From Argyresthia goedartella (lineage: Eukaryota > Arthropoda > Insecta > Lepidoptera > Argyresthiidae), in the NCBI GenBank assembly GCA_949825045.1, contig OX463832.1, forward strand, positions 24,174,552-24,238,551: 64,000 nt of DNA, read 5' to 3'. Made by a program: the position numbers and the translations under genes. Below the pieces are notes generated by a model, which had not been told where the DNA came from, ran no database searches, and saw only the letters and a list, made by a program, of their open reading frames with translations. How positions within the stretch are numbered: position 1 is the stretch's first letter; the number at the start of each line of letters is the position of its first letter. Of this stretch, positions 10,416 to 19,950 are shown in pieces.

Positions 10416-10702
10416 TACTTCTTTTTATGTTTTATGTAAGTTTATTTTTTAAGTTTTTTTTGTTGCCTAACTTTTGCTACCTAAGCTACCGCAATATTTT
10501 GCCCTGATATCTTCTGCAACTTTTGGTGATCATTTACCCATTTTGTGTAGGAAAAAAACATTTTGGTGGTCATTTAAATTGTTCTCTTTTTTAATATATT
10601 CTTCATGATACACCTCTGTGTCAAATTTCAAGATTCCAGGACATCTTGAACACTGTCAGCCACTACCACCGAGAAGAGTCGCGCGGTAGATCTACCTATA
10701 TA

Positions 10703-10951
10703 CAGATGTAGTGAATAATCCTTTCCTATCGGCAAAACTCGGAACAACGATAACACCCGAATGGTGCCGATGTGTCTATGAATTACTGTATTATTAAATT
10801 ACGTGTAGGTATCAAATAAATCGCATACTTTATTTATCAATGTCAAATGTCAAATTGCCCGTTTGACGGGTACTGAGTGCGAGTGAAGTAGTAAGACAAA
10901 AACGAACATTTCCGAGAAAATACAAAAGGAAAGGATTATTCACTACATCTG
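10703..10951. mobile_element. TA-flanked MITE, 249 bp
   Basis: The ends CAGATGTAGTGAATAATCCT and its perfect inverted match AGGATTATTCACTACATCTG are at least 24 bp long and are flanked by TA on each side. This fits a Tc1/mariner-mobilised MITE. Confidence 0.85.
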
Positions 10952-11044
10952 TACAAGTCTGTGTTCAGTGTATTCTAACTCTTTCATCCATCTCTCGCCG
11001 AACGGAAAGTCAGTCAATTGGCGCCCTTTTCGCAGACTTGACCT

Positions 11045-11242
11045 AATTTGGGACGACCTCTGCGGCGCAGCGGTGGTGGGTCTGCCTACCATGCGAGAGG
11101 ACGCGGGTTCGGTCCCCGGCTAGGGTTAAAAAGAAAACAGGTCTTGGATGTTTATATGTGTGTGATGTCGCTGTTTCTGGTTCCCACGACACAGGGTATC
11201 CTAGTGTGGGGCCAGAAGTAATATATATTCCTGTATAATAAT
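11045..11242 (+). mobile_element. tRNA-derived SINE
   Basis: The head GACGACCTCTGCGGCGCAGC holds the A-box region and GGGTTCGGTCCCC the B box. The body matches the SINE at 2055-2305, ending GTGTGGGGCCAGAAGTAATA. Confidence 0.85.
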
Positions 11243-11390
11243 GTTTAAATCACAGACCAGATATCGAGATAGACAGCGAAAGTCACTACTTCGCGTGTTT
11301 TTAATAGGTGGACTCCACTCATCCCGGCTCAGTCGCTCTCTGGCTGTTCAAATGTAAGCCGTGTAATAATAAACATAAAAATGCCTTACT

Positions 11391-11460
11391 GTGCCGTTGT
11401 GAATTGCAAAAACTCAAGCTATGTTGTTTCCAAAGAAAACGACGGCGTTACCTTTCATAC
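11391..11460 (+). CDS. THAP zinc-finger first exon of P-like transposase
   Basis: ATG followed by PYCAVVNCKNSSYVVSKEND then GVTFHT, ending at the donor GTAAGT in phase 1. C-x4-C near the N-terminus followed by F-H is the start of a THAP DNA-binding finger; the later Cys/His ligands would be on the next exon. In-frame stops lie upstream, so this start is likely. I cannot identify the second exon within the element. Confidence 0.6.
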
Positions 11461-11981
11461 GTAAGTAATTTTATTTCTGAAATTCTCCTAATTTATTTAA
11501 TAATCAATTATTTTTAATATCGAGTAGCGTCTCCCGTTTTTACTAAGGTAGGTTGAACCATAGATCTTTCGTAGCCCTCAATGAACAGTGAAGCAAACTA
11601 TACTTTCGTTAACCTTACAGTTGCATGGTACAGTCGATTTGCTCATTTTTCTGTCGATTTAATCAGATAGTGTTGTACAATGCGACAATTCTTGCAAAAT
11701 CGCTGGACGATTCGATTTTGTTGACGGAAGAATGATAATTCTGAGTTGCATTTTCATTACATATATACATATTTTAGTAGTAGAATAACGTAATAAATTA
11801 GTTTAATCATGACTTAAAATTTAAGCTTTTTTCGTGTAACTCAGCATTACATAGAAAATCGATTAGTAATTCATTCCTCTGTCGATACAACATCGATTCA
11901 TTTCGAGAGAGGAATGAGTAGAAGACAGAGTAATGATTTAAAAAAGATAAGTAGGTAGGTAGAACAAGACTGAACAAGTAA

Positions 11982-12132
11982 GTAGGTAATACTGTAGTAA
12001 AACGGAGTGTATTTTGATACCCAGGGGAGAATAGAGATAATCTCTCTTCTCTAATACTTTACGAAGTAGTGGGCCTAAGAGATGTTTCTATTTACCCTTG
12101 GTTATCAATACACCCCGTTTTACATTACCTAC
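11982..12132. repeat. Imperfect inverted repeat inside the P-like element
   Basis: Arms 11982-12025 and 12094-12132 share GTAGGTAAT, AAAACGG.GTGTATT and the CCA.GG ends. It may be a small MITE nested in the P-like element. Confidence 0.5.
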
Positions 12133-12642
12133 ATTATTCTAGTCAGCCCCGTTAATTAGTAACTTTAATCCAGGTCAAATGCAACGCAGTGTCAATTGAT
12201 TGTACATAACTATGGGAAATCTGATACTATTCCACAGTTTAAGATCGATTCGAGTTACTGAATAAGGGGGCTGGACGGATTTTCACATGAATAATAAAAG
12301 GTAAATAGGTACTACAGACAAATACATACTTTAACACTCTATGATGTGATATCCGGGTGCGATGCTACGATACGATCTCCCGCTCGAAACACTGTCGGCT
12401 TACTGACAAAAAGGCAACGCGGTAGGTACGTGGTCGTGGTAGGTAGGGAATTACCACAGCAGCGCTCATTTTGAATCGATTTGGCGGCGCGCCTTTGACT
12501 CTGTTTCACGATTAACATGTCAACCCATCACTAAAAGGCGCTCGTGACGTCACAGTAGGTAGTGAAAAAGTTACACGGTTGGTTCTCATACATTCTACCG
12601 TGTTTGCTGCGTCTATCTCGATATCTGGTCTGTGGTTTAAAT

Positions 12643-12960
12643 GTTTAAAAAACTGTAAAAAGAAGAAGTACAACTCTAATAGAAAAGATATCTTCTTCGC
12701 TACGACGGTGATTCCCTCGCTCATCATACCTCGCACCTTTTGGGATTCAGTGTTGAAATACCCGAATCAATATTGAGTTGAATCGAGATTGATCCCTGAC
12801 TACGGCCTCTTTCACTGGTTCTACGACTTTTTCGAACCTTGTCAAAATTTGATAGTGGCGCCCGCTCTCCAACGTGCGAGATATTATTAGAAGCAAAACA
12901 AAAACCGTTCTTAAAATCGCACTTTTAAGGCTTTTATTTTGATTTACCTGTATCGGTGCC
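12643..12960. other. Unassigned sequence left of the BEL element
   Basis: No protein or RNA signal. GTAAAT in reverse orientation at about 12940 would make a plausible splice donor for the CpG-rich block now beyond the BEL insertion. Confidence 0.35.
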
Positions 12961-13461
12961 TGTTCAGGCTTCTCGGCACCCGATGACCTCGCAGGGGCCC
13001 ATAGCTACGAGGTAGCGTAGCTATCAGGTGTCAAGAAGTGAGAACGTCGGCGCTTCACCGAGCTAAATAAATAGATTCTATCTGACCTGGTCTGTGCTTC
13101 GTTCCCGTCAAACTCCTGTCTCTCTGCAAGGCCTGGGTGCACCCTAGGCTCTTCTTGGTAGACAGGTTCTTCAGCCAACCAGGTATGGCTGGCAGGCCAG
13201 CTTCGACCGCACAATTTACTTAAATACAAACTTCATCTGGTTCGGAGAACCACAATACACTCAGCTATAAGACAATCCTGAGGGGAGCCCGAATACAATT
13301 CCAGATGGCTTACGATTTAATTTTTAATGCCCTATACCAATACGCGTCCATCGCGAGGGCCTTTCGTCTGTCAGTTGTCAAAAACTGCTCTGTGGCAGCT
13401 CCGTCAAATTCAAAATGGCCGTTCCGGAACCATAGATCGAGTATCGATTCTGAATCGAACA
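12961..13461 (-). repeat. BEL 3' LTR
   Basis: 501 bp, identical by eye to the LTR at 17528-18028. It is preceded on the minus strand by a purine-rich GGGCGGGTGAT that may serve as the polypurine tract. Confidence 0.93.
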
Positions 13462-13493
13462 ATCACCCGCCCGGACAGGCACCCACCTGTCCC

Positions 13494-14888
13494 TTAATCT
13501 ACGGGCAGCCGAGACAACGTTGCTACCGCTCGTTTTAGTACCGAGCCTCCTACTAGAACCTCTGCAGACCGGGGGGTCCCGTCCTTGCCAGGGAACAAGT
13601 TAACAATGCGCCCCCTGCGCCAACGTAGTGGCGGTAGGTTAGCATCCTTAACCAGCACGAGGTCACCAACACTAGGGGGGCTGGTTTTGTCAGTCCACTT
13701 AAGGCGCTGTTGTAAGATATACAGATACTCGAGCGACCAACGCTTCCAGAAATTCTGAGTAAACTGCTGCAACATCTGATACCTTGACAACCGATACAAT
13801 TTCACTCCCTCGAAGGGGTGCTCGGGCAACGCGTTAAGTGGCTGTCCTATCAAGAAATGGCCTGGGGTCAGAGCCTCCAGGTCATTTGGATCCGAGCTGA
13901 GCGGACACAACGGTCGCGAATTGAGATCGGCCTCGATCTTACAAAACAATGTCGCGAGCTCCTCAAAAGTCAGCGCGGTCTGACCTACTATACGCCCTAA
14001 GTGCGTCTTCGCTGGCTTAACTACGGCCTCAAAAATCCCACCCCAGTGGGGGCAACTCGGTGGGCTGAAGGTCCACTGTATACCCCGACGGGAGAGGGCC
14101 GTTCCAATATCCACTTTATTTACATTCAAAAAGTTGACTATCTCTCGTAAGCATCGTTCCGCACCGATGTAGTTAGTGCCGTTATCAGAGCGGATCAAAG
14201 TTGGAAGTCCCCTTCGAGAAACAAACCTATCCAAACAAGCAATGAAAGCCTCTGTCGAGAGATCAGCAACGAGCTCGAGTTCAGGAGCCCGACATCCCCT
14301 GGATGCACAATCAGACGGGTTCAATTCTCCTGTTACATGTCTCCAAGTCAGTGGGACCTCAGACGACACAATCTGGGGGACACGGTTCGCAACAAAAACC
14401 TCTAAGGTATGGACCGAAGCCTTCAGCCAGCACAAAACAATCTGGCTGTCCGTCCACGCGTACACCGTATCCTCCAAAACCACTGACCCACACAACACTG
14501 TTAGAGTGTGATTCAAAGGTTTGGTCAAAAGAGCAGCCCCGGACAGTGCCAGTTTTGGAATCGTCATCCTTGTCCGAATAGGCGCTACCTTGCCTTTTGC
14601 CAAAACCAAACGCACGTCGACCTCCCCGGTGGAGGTGACGGTTCGCAAATAAACCGCTGCCGCAAACCCTCGTTCAGAGGCATCACAAAACCCGTGAAGG
14701 GTTGCCCTGTAATCCCCAGCAGGGACCAATTTCCTCGGCAGCGATACATTAATTATATTGAGGCCCAACCATTTCGCTAAATCGTTCGATACAATGCAGC
14801 CCTGAGCTCCAGAATCTAATAGGGCGCGAACGTATGTTGGGTTGCCCGCCAAATCCCAAACAAGCACAGAGGCGATCGGTAACACCAC
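13494..14888 (-). CDS. pol: BEL/Pao Pol remnant: protease-RNase H-integrase, no RT
   Basis: In order: aspartic protease (LLDSGAQGCIVS, residues ~23-35), then directly RNase H (LHGFCDASERGFAAAVYLR from ~62; TDSQIVLCWLKA ~145), then the integrase core from its middle (LSTEAFIACLDRFVSRRG; RSDNGTNYIG with the second catalytic Asp; HWGGIFEAVVK with the Glu) and the Pao C-terminus (LNSRPLCPLS; GDLVLVKDANLPPLRWRRGR). The whole reverse transcriptase, the integrase zinc finger and the first integrase Asp are missing, yet the 464-residue frame is open through both deletion joints (near 14730 and 14270). It is in the same frame as Gag, separated by one TAG. The product could not replicate the element without help. 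Confidence 0.9.
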   Translation of the reverse strand: MVLPIASVLVWDLAGNPTYVRALLDSGAQGCIVSNDLAKWLGLNIINVSLPRKLVPAGDYRATLHGFCDASERGFAAAVYLRTVTSTGEVDVRLVLAKGKVAPIRTRMTIPKLALSGAALLTKPLNHTLTVLCGSVVLEDTVYAWTDSQIVLCWLKASVHTLEVFVANRVPQIVSSEVPLTWRHVTGELNPSDCASRGCRAPELELVADLSTEAFIACLDRFVSRRGLPTLIRSDNGTNYIGAERCLREIVNFLNVNKVDIGTALSRRGIQWTFSPPSCPHWGGIFEAVVKPAKTHLGRIVGQTALTFEELATLFCKIEADLNSRPLCPLSSDPNDLEALTPGHFLIGQPLNALPEHPFEGVKLYRLSRYQMLQQFTQNFWKRWSLEYLYILQQRLKWTDKTSPPSVGDLVLVKDANLPPLRWRRGRIVNLFPGKDGTPRSAEVLVGGSVLKRAVATLSRLPVD

Positions 14889-14930
14889 CGTCTCCGGTTG
14901 GGGGGCAACAAATTGTTGGGCCGCAAATTC

Positions 14931-16952
14931 CTAGTGGGGGCCCCCGGGGCCCCACTGTGCCTGTAACCGATCAGGTAGGCAGCTATACGCCAGAGGGTCC
15001 CATTGTACAAATGGCCCACGCGCCGGTTCCATTGCCACCCTACGACGCCCCCCGAAGGGTTGTGGGCGTGAATTCAACCGTGGCCGCTCCATGAGCGGGG
15101 GGGACATCACATGCGACCGACGAGGACGAGGCGACGAGCGGGGCGACAACTGAGGCGGCGTCCGAACCGCACCCGCATAGCTCGAAGTTGTCCCATGCCA
15201 CCCGCCCGTTACGGCCTGCTCAACACACCCAATGTGCCGCTGAGTCGGATGCTGATTCGCAACCGAGAACTCAGGGCCCCCCATGTGATGACCCTGAGTG
15301 CGGCCCTGCACCCCTGGGTGGCCGCGTGCTTGTGGCCCCATTGCCCGCTGAGTCGGATGCTGAGTCGCAACCGAAAACTCAGGGCCCCCCATGTGATGAC
15401 CCTGAGTGCGGCCCTGCACCCTTGGGTGGCTGCGCGCTTGTGGCCCCATTGCCCGCTGAGTCGGATGCTGAGTCGCAACCGAAAACTCAGGGCCCCCCAT
15501 GTGATGACCCTGAGTGCGGCCCCGCACCCTAGTACTACCCTGTGCACGTGGGGACGCTGGCCCCTGAGTTGCGCTCCAAGTCGCAAACAAATTCTCAGGG
15601 CCCCATTCCGTATCACCCTGGGTACGGCCCTGTGGACGTGGGGACGTTGGCTCCTGAGTTGCGCTCCGAGTCGCAAACGAATTCTCAGGGCCCCATGCCG
15701 TGTCACCCTGGGTACGGCCCTGTGGTGGCTGTTGGCCGGACCGGTTCATGCACAACAGATTATTGTGGGCCCCACCACAATATCCGCACAATTTAGTGCG
15801 CGTGCAGTCCCTAGCCATGTGTGGCCCGAGGCACAGGAAACACCAGCTCCGCTGCTTGGCCATCCGACGCCGTCCCTCAACCCTAAGTTCCCCGAACTTA
15901 TTGCAATCGGCCACACCATGGCCAATCTGCCTACAACATGGGCAGGTCTCACTATGTGGTGTCAATGCACTCACAGTCCCATATGACTGCCGGTTGGTGC
16001 GGTCCTTCCTCGTCGGAGGGCCCCTACTCACAGCGCTCCCGGCAGCTCTCTGTGGCTCCGAAGGATGGGTGACCGTCAACCCCAAATTCTCTGCCCGTCG
16101 AGCCTCCTCTTCCAAAAATCCGACCAAGTCGGAGAAGGCGGGCAGGTCCTCGGCCGACCTCCCGTGAGACTGTTCGAAACGAGTCTGCACGTCAGCGGGT
16201 AGTCGGGAAAGTACAATGTACAGCAATAGGTAGGACCATTCACCAACCGGAAGTCCAAGATTCTCTAGGGCCTTGGTGACGGACAACAACGGGTTCAAAA
16301 CCTCCGTCTGTATGGCCCCGACCTTGTTCACAACCGGAATACTAAACAAACGGTTCAGTTGGGCATCGGCCAACCTCCGTTTGTTGTGGTAACGTCTTAC
16401 CAACAATTGCCTGGCCGTCTCATAGTTACCCTCCGTAACTGTCAAATGAGCGACCAGCTCCCTAGGCTCACCCCTCAATGCTGCCACCAGCTGAGCCATC
16501 TTGACAGACTTGGTAATGTCCGATCGCATATGCACCAAACTGTCGAACAGATTGATGAAGCTCATCCATTCACCGGACACTCCGTCAAAAGTGGGCATAA
16601 TTATGGCCGGTAACCTGGACCCTGAACCCTGAAGCGGCAGAGGTGCTGCAATTTCACCACCATGGCTGGACTCGCGCTGCCTACGTATGTCCGCAGCCTT
16701 CTGCGTGATGGCAGCTGCCATCTCCATACACTGGTCGACATCCCCTAGCAGCCGTGACAGCCTGTCAGATGCGCAACCATCAACTGATTCCGCCTGCGCG
16801 GACAATTCGAGCACCCTGTTGTAGCGTTCCTTAACGTCCATAGACCGCTCCAATACCACATCATGCCTATCTAAACGGTCTATCAGACCGTGTGCGGAGG
16901 AAAACCATCTGAGCTCCTTAGAAACACCCTTCTGTATTTCAGACAACGACAT
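14931..16952 (-). CDS. gag: BEL/Pao Gag polyprotein (673 aa)
   Basis: N-terminal helical region (MSLSEIQKGVSKELRWFSSA), then the DUF1759-like Gag core (LPAIIMPTFDGVSGEWMSFI, QLVAALRGEPRELVAHLTVT, YETARQLLVRRYHNKRRLAD), then three Cys/His clusters (CPCCRQIGHGVADC, CFLCLGPHMARDC, CGYCGGAHNNLLC). The C-terminal third is a tandem-repeat region encoded at 15240-15720. Gag packages element RNA into cytoplasmic particles. The ATG at 16952 follows the leader and begins the full domain order. The frame ends with TAG at 14931, and pol continues in the same frame 14 codons later. Confidence 0.92.
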   Translation of the reverse strand: MSLSEIQKGVSKELRWFSSAHGLIDRLDRHDVVLERSMDVKERYNRVLELSAQAESVDGCASDRLSRLLGDVDQCMEMAAAITQKAADIRRQRESSHGGEIAAPLPLQGSGSRLPAIIMPTFDGVSGEWMSFINLFDSLVHMRSDITKSVKMAQLVAALRGEPRELVAHLTVTEGNYETARQLLVRRYHNKRRLADAQLNRLFSIPVVNKVGAIQTEVLNPLLSVTKALENLGLPVGEWSYLLLYIVLSRLPADVQTRFEQSHGRSAEDLPAFSDLVGFLEEEARRAENLGLTVTHPSEPQRAAGSAVSRGPPTRKDRTNRQSYGTVSALTPHSETCPCCRQIGHGVADCNKFGELRVEGRRRMAKQRSWCFLCLGPHMARDCTRTKLCGYCGGAHNNLLCMNRSGQQPPQGRTQGDTAWGPENSFATRSATQEPTSPRPQGRTQGDTEWGPENLFATWSATQGPASPRAQGSTRVRGRTQGHHMGGPEFSVATQHPTQRAMGPQARSHPRVQGRTQGHHMGGPEFSVATQHPTQRAMGPQARGHPGVQGRTQGHHMGGPEFSVANQHPTQRHIGCVEQAVTGGWHGTTSSYAGAVRTPPQLSPRSSPRPRRSHVMSPPLMERPRLNSRPQPFGGRRRVAMEPARGPFVQWDPLAYSCLPDRLQAQWGPGGPH
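15240..15563 (-). repeat. 108-bp minisatellite in gag
   Basis: Three 108-bp units start at 15240, 15348 and 15456 (CTGAGTCGGATGCTG each time). They encode 36-residue repeats with RTQGHHMGGPEFSVA on the minus strand. The third unit diverges at its end. Confidence 0.88.
15548..15730 (-). repeat. 90-bp minisatellite in gag
   Basis: Two units 90 bp apart (GTGGGGACGCTGGC at 15548, GTGGGGACGTTGGC at 15638) encode repeats containing GRTQGDT and WGPEN on the minus strand. The array is related to, but distinct from, the adjacent 108-bp repeat. Confidence 0.8.
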
Positions 16953-17527
16953 GATCGGAACGATACTTACTCACAATTTGCAGTAACTCAATTATATTGG
17001 ACCCTCCAGTCTACAACACAAACGAGGGAACCCTAATCTATAACTTAAACAATGCTGATTTCCCCAAACAATAGAAACCGAGTTTTATATCTACACAAAT
17101 TCTGTAAACAACAATTTAGTTTCCCTATATCATATAACACACACAGATAGTCAATATTAGTTCAAGTTACAAATTGCTATAAACTGAAAACAATGTCCAA
17201 ACATTCATTAGCATTACTAGACCACTAATAGATTGACTAACTGGTAACTGGTACTTCAAATTTCAATTCACCTACAATGTACCTGTAATGTAATTACTAT
17301 TCTGAGTCACATCTCAGTACAACTGGTCATTTAGGGAAAACTGTTATATCTGTCTGTCTACTACCAGCAATAGACTTATAACTTACAATACTACCAATCT
17401 ATGTGGATACAGGAACAAAACCAAGTTAGCTAATAACCGCCTATACCTACAGGTTGATAGTCCCAAATTGGGTTCCTGGAGCCCTTGACGGCTGCAAATC
17501 TCAGGAAACCACGCTCTGCTACCAAAA
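16953..17527 (-). other. BEL leader between 5' LTR and gag
   Basis: It holds the primer binding site at its upstream end and AT-rich noncoding leader sequence. No other feature is seen. Confidence 0.7.
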
Positions 17528-18028
17528 TGTTCAGGCTTCTCGGCACCCGATGACCTCGCAGGGGCCCATAGCTACGAGGTAGCGTAGCTATCAGGTGTCA
17601 AGAAGTGAGAACGTCGGCGCTTCACCGAGCTAAATAAATAGATTCTATCTGACCTGGTCTGTGCTTCGTTCCCGTCAAACTCCTGTCTCTCTGCAAGGCC
17701 TGGGTGCACCCTAGGCTCTTCTTGGTAGACAGGTTCTTCAGCCAACCAGGTATGGCTGGCAGGCCAGCTTCGACCGCACAATTTACTTAAATACAAACTT
17801 CATCTGGTTCGGAGAACCACAATACACTCAGCTATAAGACAATCCTGAGGGGAGCCCGAATACAATTCCAGATGGCTTACGATTTAATTTTTAATGCCCT
17901 ATACCAATACGCGTCCATCGCGAGGGCCTTTCGTCTGTCAGTTGTCAAAAACTGCTCTGTGGCAGCTCCGTCAAATTCAAAATGGCCGTTCCGGAACCAT
18001 AGATCGAGTATCGATTCTGAATCGAACA
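17528..18028 (-). repeat. BEL 5' LTR
   Basis: 501 bp. On the minus strand it runs TGTTCGATTCAGAATCGATA to GAAGCCTGAACA. The primer binding site TGGTAGCAGAGC follows three bases later, matching the TGG start expected from a tRNA CCA end. Confidence 0.93.
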
Positions 18029-18033
18029 GTGCC

Positions 18034-18330
18034 TATTCGTCACAATCACCCGCCACGCGGGTGCTGTCAATATGGCGCCGCGCGTCCAGCGTAACCAATA
18101 CGCATGCCACTGGAAGAGCGCTAAGGCCGACTTGTATAGTTCGCGTCAGGTTGGGTTGGCCATAGGGGACGGAGGAAGTTGCGAGGAACTGACGTCCCGC
18201 CCGCCTCTCCTCCAGCAAACCAGCAAAGGCATGTGTCAACTTTTCATGGAGCCGCGCGAGTCCGCATCGATCCCGCTTGTCGAGTTCGATATTGCTCACG
18301 TCGATTCTTTTACTTGCACTGGTGTATAGA
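18034..18330. other. CpG-rich unassigned block
   Basis: About 290 bp rich in CpG (ATGGCGCCGCGCGTCC), standing out from the AT-rich intron. The minus strand has an 88-codon open frame starting MSNIELDKRDRCGLARLHEK that resembles no family I know. Before the BEL insertion it was continuous with 12900-12955. Confidence 0.35.
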
Positions 18331-19038
18331 GTGTAGTGTTATGTTATACTACTTACGTGCTATTTTCTTGAATGTCTTAAAAATTCCAAGGCTGCAGCTG
18401 CTTTCGAGAAACTTAAAGAAGATTTGGTAACTGCTCCTGTACGTACATGCTATTCTTGCTTCCTATCCCTTAGCTCCAGCTCCACCATCAGTCCTTTTGT
18501 TTGTCCTTCAGGGTACCTTGCTCTATTACGCTGGATACTTGGTGAGCTGGTGGCTTATTATCTGGTATCACCTTTACTTCCACAGGACCCTGTAACGTTT
18601 TAAACCATTAGAACACATTAATAAATCATTTTCGCTCTGCATTTTCATGCTATCAGCACTTTTAAATCGATAGCGAAACGGTTTACCTTTGGTGACCTTG
18701 TTTTGGCTTTCTCCGAAACTCTGCAATCTCGGGCTTCGTGCGCGCTGGTGCGCTACCTTTTTTCCTTTCGTTTTTAGGTAATTTATTTCCTGGTTTTACT
18801 GTTAGATTTTATATTACGAGCCTGAAATCAACATTTGACATTTGATATATTGATTGTTTATCTGGTTGTCATGGCAATGTCCTTTCAAACTCGTTAGCGG
18901 TCTGATATGTTTACTTTAATACTTTTACAAAAATACTCTTTCTCTCTTGGCCACTCTCAAAAATTACGTTTAATTTAAATAATTTTTAGAACTCTCCAAA
19001 AAGGGTATCAAAGCGGAACATTTCTTCAATTCGGACAG

Positions 19039-19565
19039 CTCCAGCCTCCCTCTGAGGGCGAAGCTCGGGATCTACAAGACCTACGTGAGATCCCGCCTCA
19101 CCTACGCGGCTCCGGCTTGGTACGCCCTGTGCTCGGAGACGAACAAACGGAGACTCCGAGCCCAAGAGAACCTCTCTCTGCGTACCATCGTCGGCGCTCC
19201 CCGCTACGTGAGGAACGCGACAATCCAGAGGGACCTAAGATGGGAAACCGTGGACCAGTTTGTCCAGAGGCTGGCGAAGGGCATGTTCGCGCGTGCGGAT
19301 GCTTCACATCTTCCGCACATCGCCGAACTGGCGCCGCACCACGCGCGCCCGCCCGACCGCCGCCGCCTGCCACGCGACCTGGTTGCCTAGCCGGCGATCA
19401 CCCACTGCACACCAGCGCCACATCAAGACCACCGCCCGCAGGGGCCATCCGATGACCTGTCCACAGGAGTGGACAGAGGCGATTCTTCGGGAAGAGGTCC
19501 GTCGACCTGACCCCGACTCCCCACGCCCCAGAAAGGGTGCGTGAGAAGATTACCAAGAGAAGAAG
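19039..19565 (+). pseudogene. jockey-type LINE, 5'-truncated, inserted in the solo LTR
   Basis: The open stretch reads LPLRAKLGIYKTYVRSRLTY, AAPAWYALCSETNKRRLRAQ, ENLSLRTIVGAPRYVRNATI and ends about 19390. This is the region C-terminal to the reverse transcriptase palm in jockey-clade LINEs. It is flanked by an 11-bp duplication AATTCGGACAG (19028-19038 and 19566-19576). Only the last part of the element was copied in, so it is dead on arrival. Confidence 0.85.
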
Positions 19566-19635
19566 AATTCGGACAGTCTCACGTCAGTTTCTGAACTGGA
19601 AGTACCAGTAAAGGCCTTATCCCGGGGTCGCTCAA

Positions 19636-19950
19636 CCCCGGGATCCTGCGAAGCCTTCAAACTCCTTCAAATCTCCAAATTCTCCATCTACAACGGGATC
19701 CTGCGAAGCCTTCAAACTCCTTCAAATCTCCAAATTCTCCATCTACAACGGGATCCTGCGAGCCTTCAAACTCCCTAAAAACCTTCAAATCAATCTTCAA
19801 ACAACGGGATTCTGCGAGCCGCGTCTACGCCGCTACCATTCCTACAACGAAGATTTCTACAACGGGATTCTGCGAGCCGTGCCAACGCCGCTACTGTTCC
19901 TACAACGACGATTTCTACAACGGGATCCTGCGAGGCGTAACTACAAGTAC
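19636..19950 (+). repeat. Variable minisatellite in solo LTR copy 1
   Basis: Repeated blocks start with GGGATCCTGCGA, GCCTTCAAACTCC and TCCATCTACAACG. The first two units are nearly identical (about 60 bp), and later units are diverged (CAACGGGATTCTGCGAGCC). The other family S copies have different numbers and sequences here. Confidence 0.75.

Larger units (their letters stand above)
9541..10610 (+). repeat. Interspersed repeat A, copy 2, split by a Tigger-like element
   Basis: The left part 9541-9657 and right part 10416-10610 join into one repeat A copy once the transposon is removed (GGATAAATTATCACTA then CTTCTTTTTATGTTTTATG). Confidence 0.75.
11251..12634 (+). mobile_element. P-element-like DNA transposon, internally deleted
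   Basis: The perfect 24-bp terminal inverted repeats begin CACAGACCAGATATCGAGAT. They are flanked by identical 8-bp duplications GTTTAAAT at 11243-11250 and 12635-12642. An 8-bp duplication plus a THAP-domain first exon (11391-11460) is the signature of P elements. hAT elements also make 8-bp duplications but do not encode THAP. At 1384 bp it is too short for a full transposase, and the rest of the coding region is missing or decayed. Confidence 0.8.
12961..18028 (-). mobile_element. BEL/Pao LTR retrotransposon, complete with LTRs and TSD
   Basis: Direct terminal repeats of 501 bp each (TG...CA ends) flank a minus-strand gag-pol. The 5-bp target duplication GTGCC lies at 12956-12960 and 18029-18033. 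The two LTRs look identical by eye, so insertion is recent. Total length is 5068 bp, shorter than autonomous BEL elements, because pol lacks its reverse transcriptase. Confidence 0.95.

Noticed and set aside
12579..12776. Second exon of the P-like transposase
   Set aside because: The frame crosses the element's right TIR into flanking DNA and shows no THAP or catalytic residues.
13005..13229. 74-codon frame inside the LTR
   Set aside because: It appears in both LTRs simply because they are identical. No protein similarity is apparent.
15111..15986. 291-codon open frame on the + strand
   Set aside because: It runs antisense to Gag through its minisatellite. The GC-rich repeat creates open frames in several registers, and the protein is only a shadow of the repeat.
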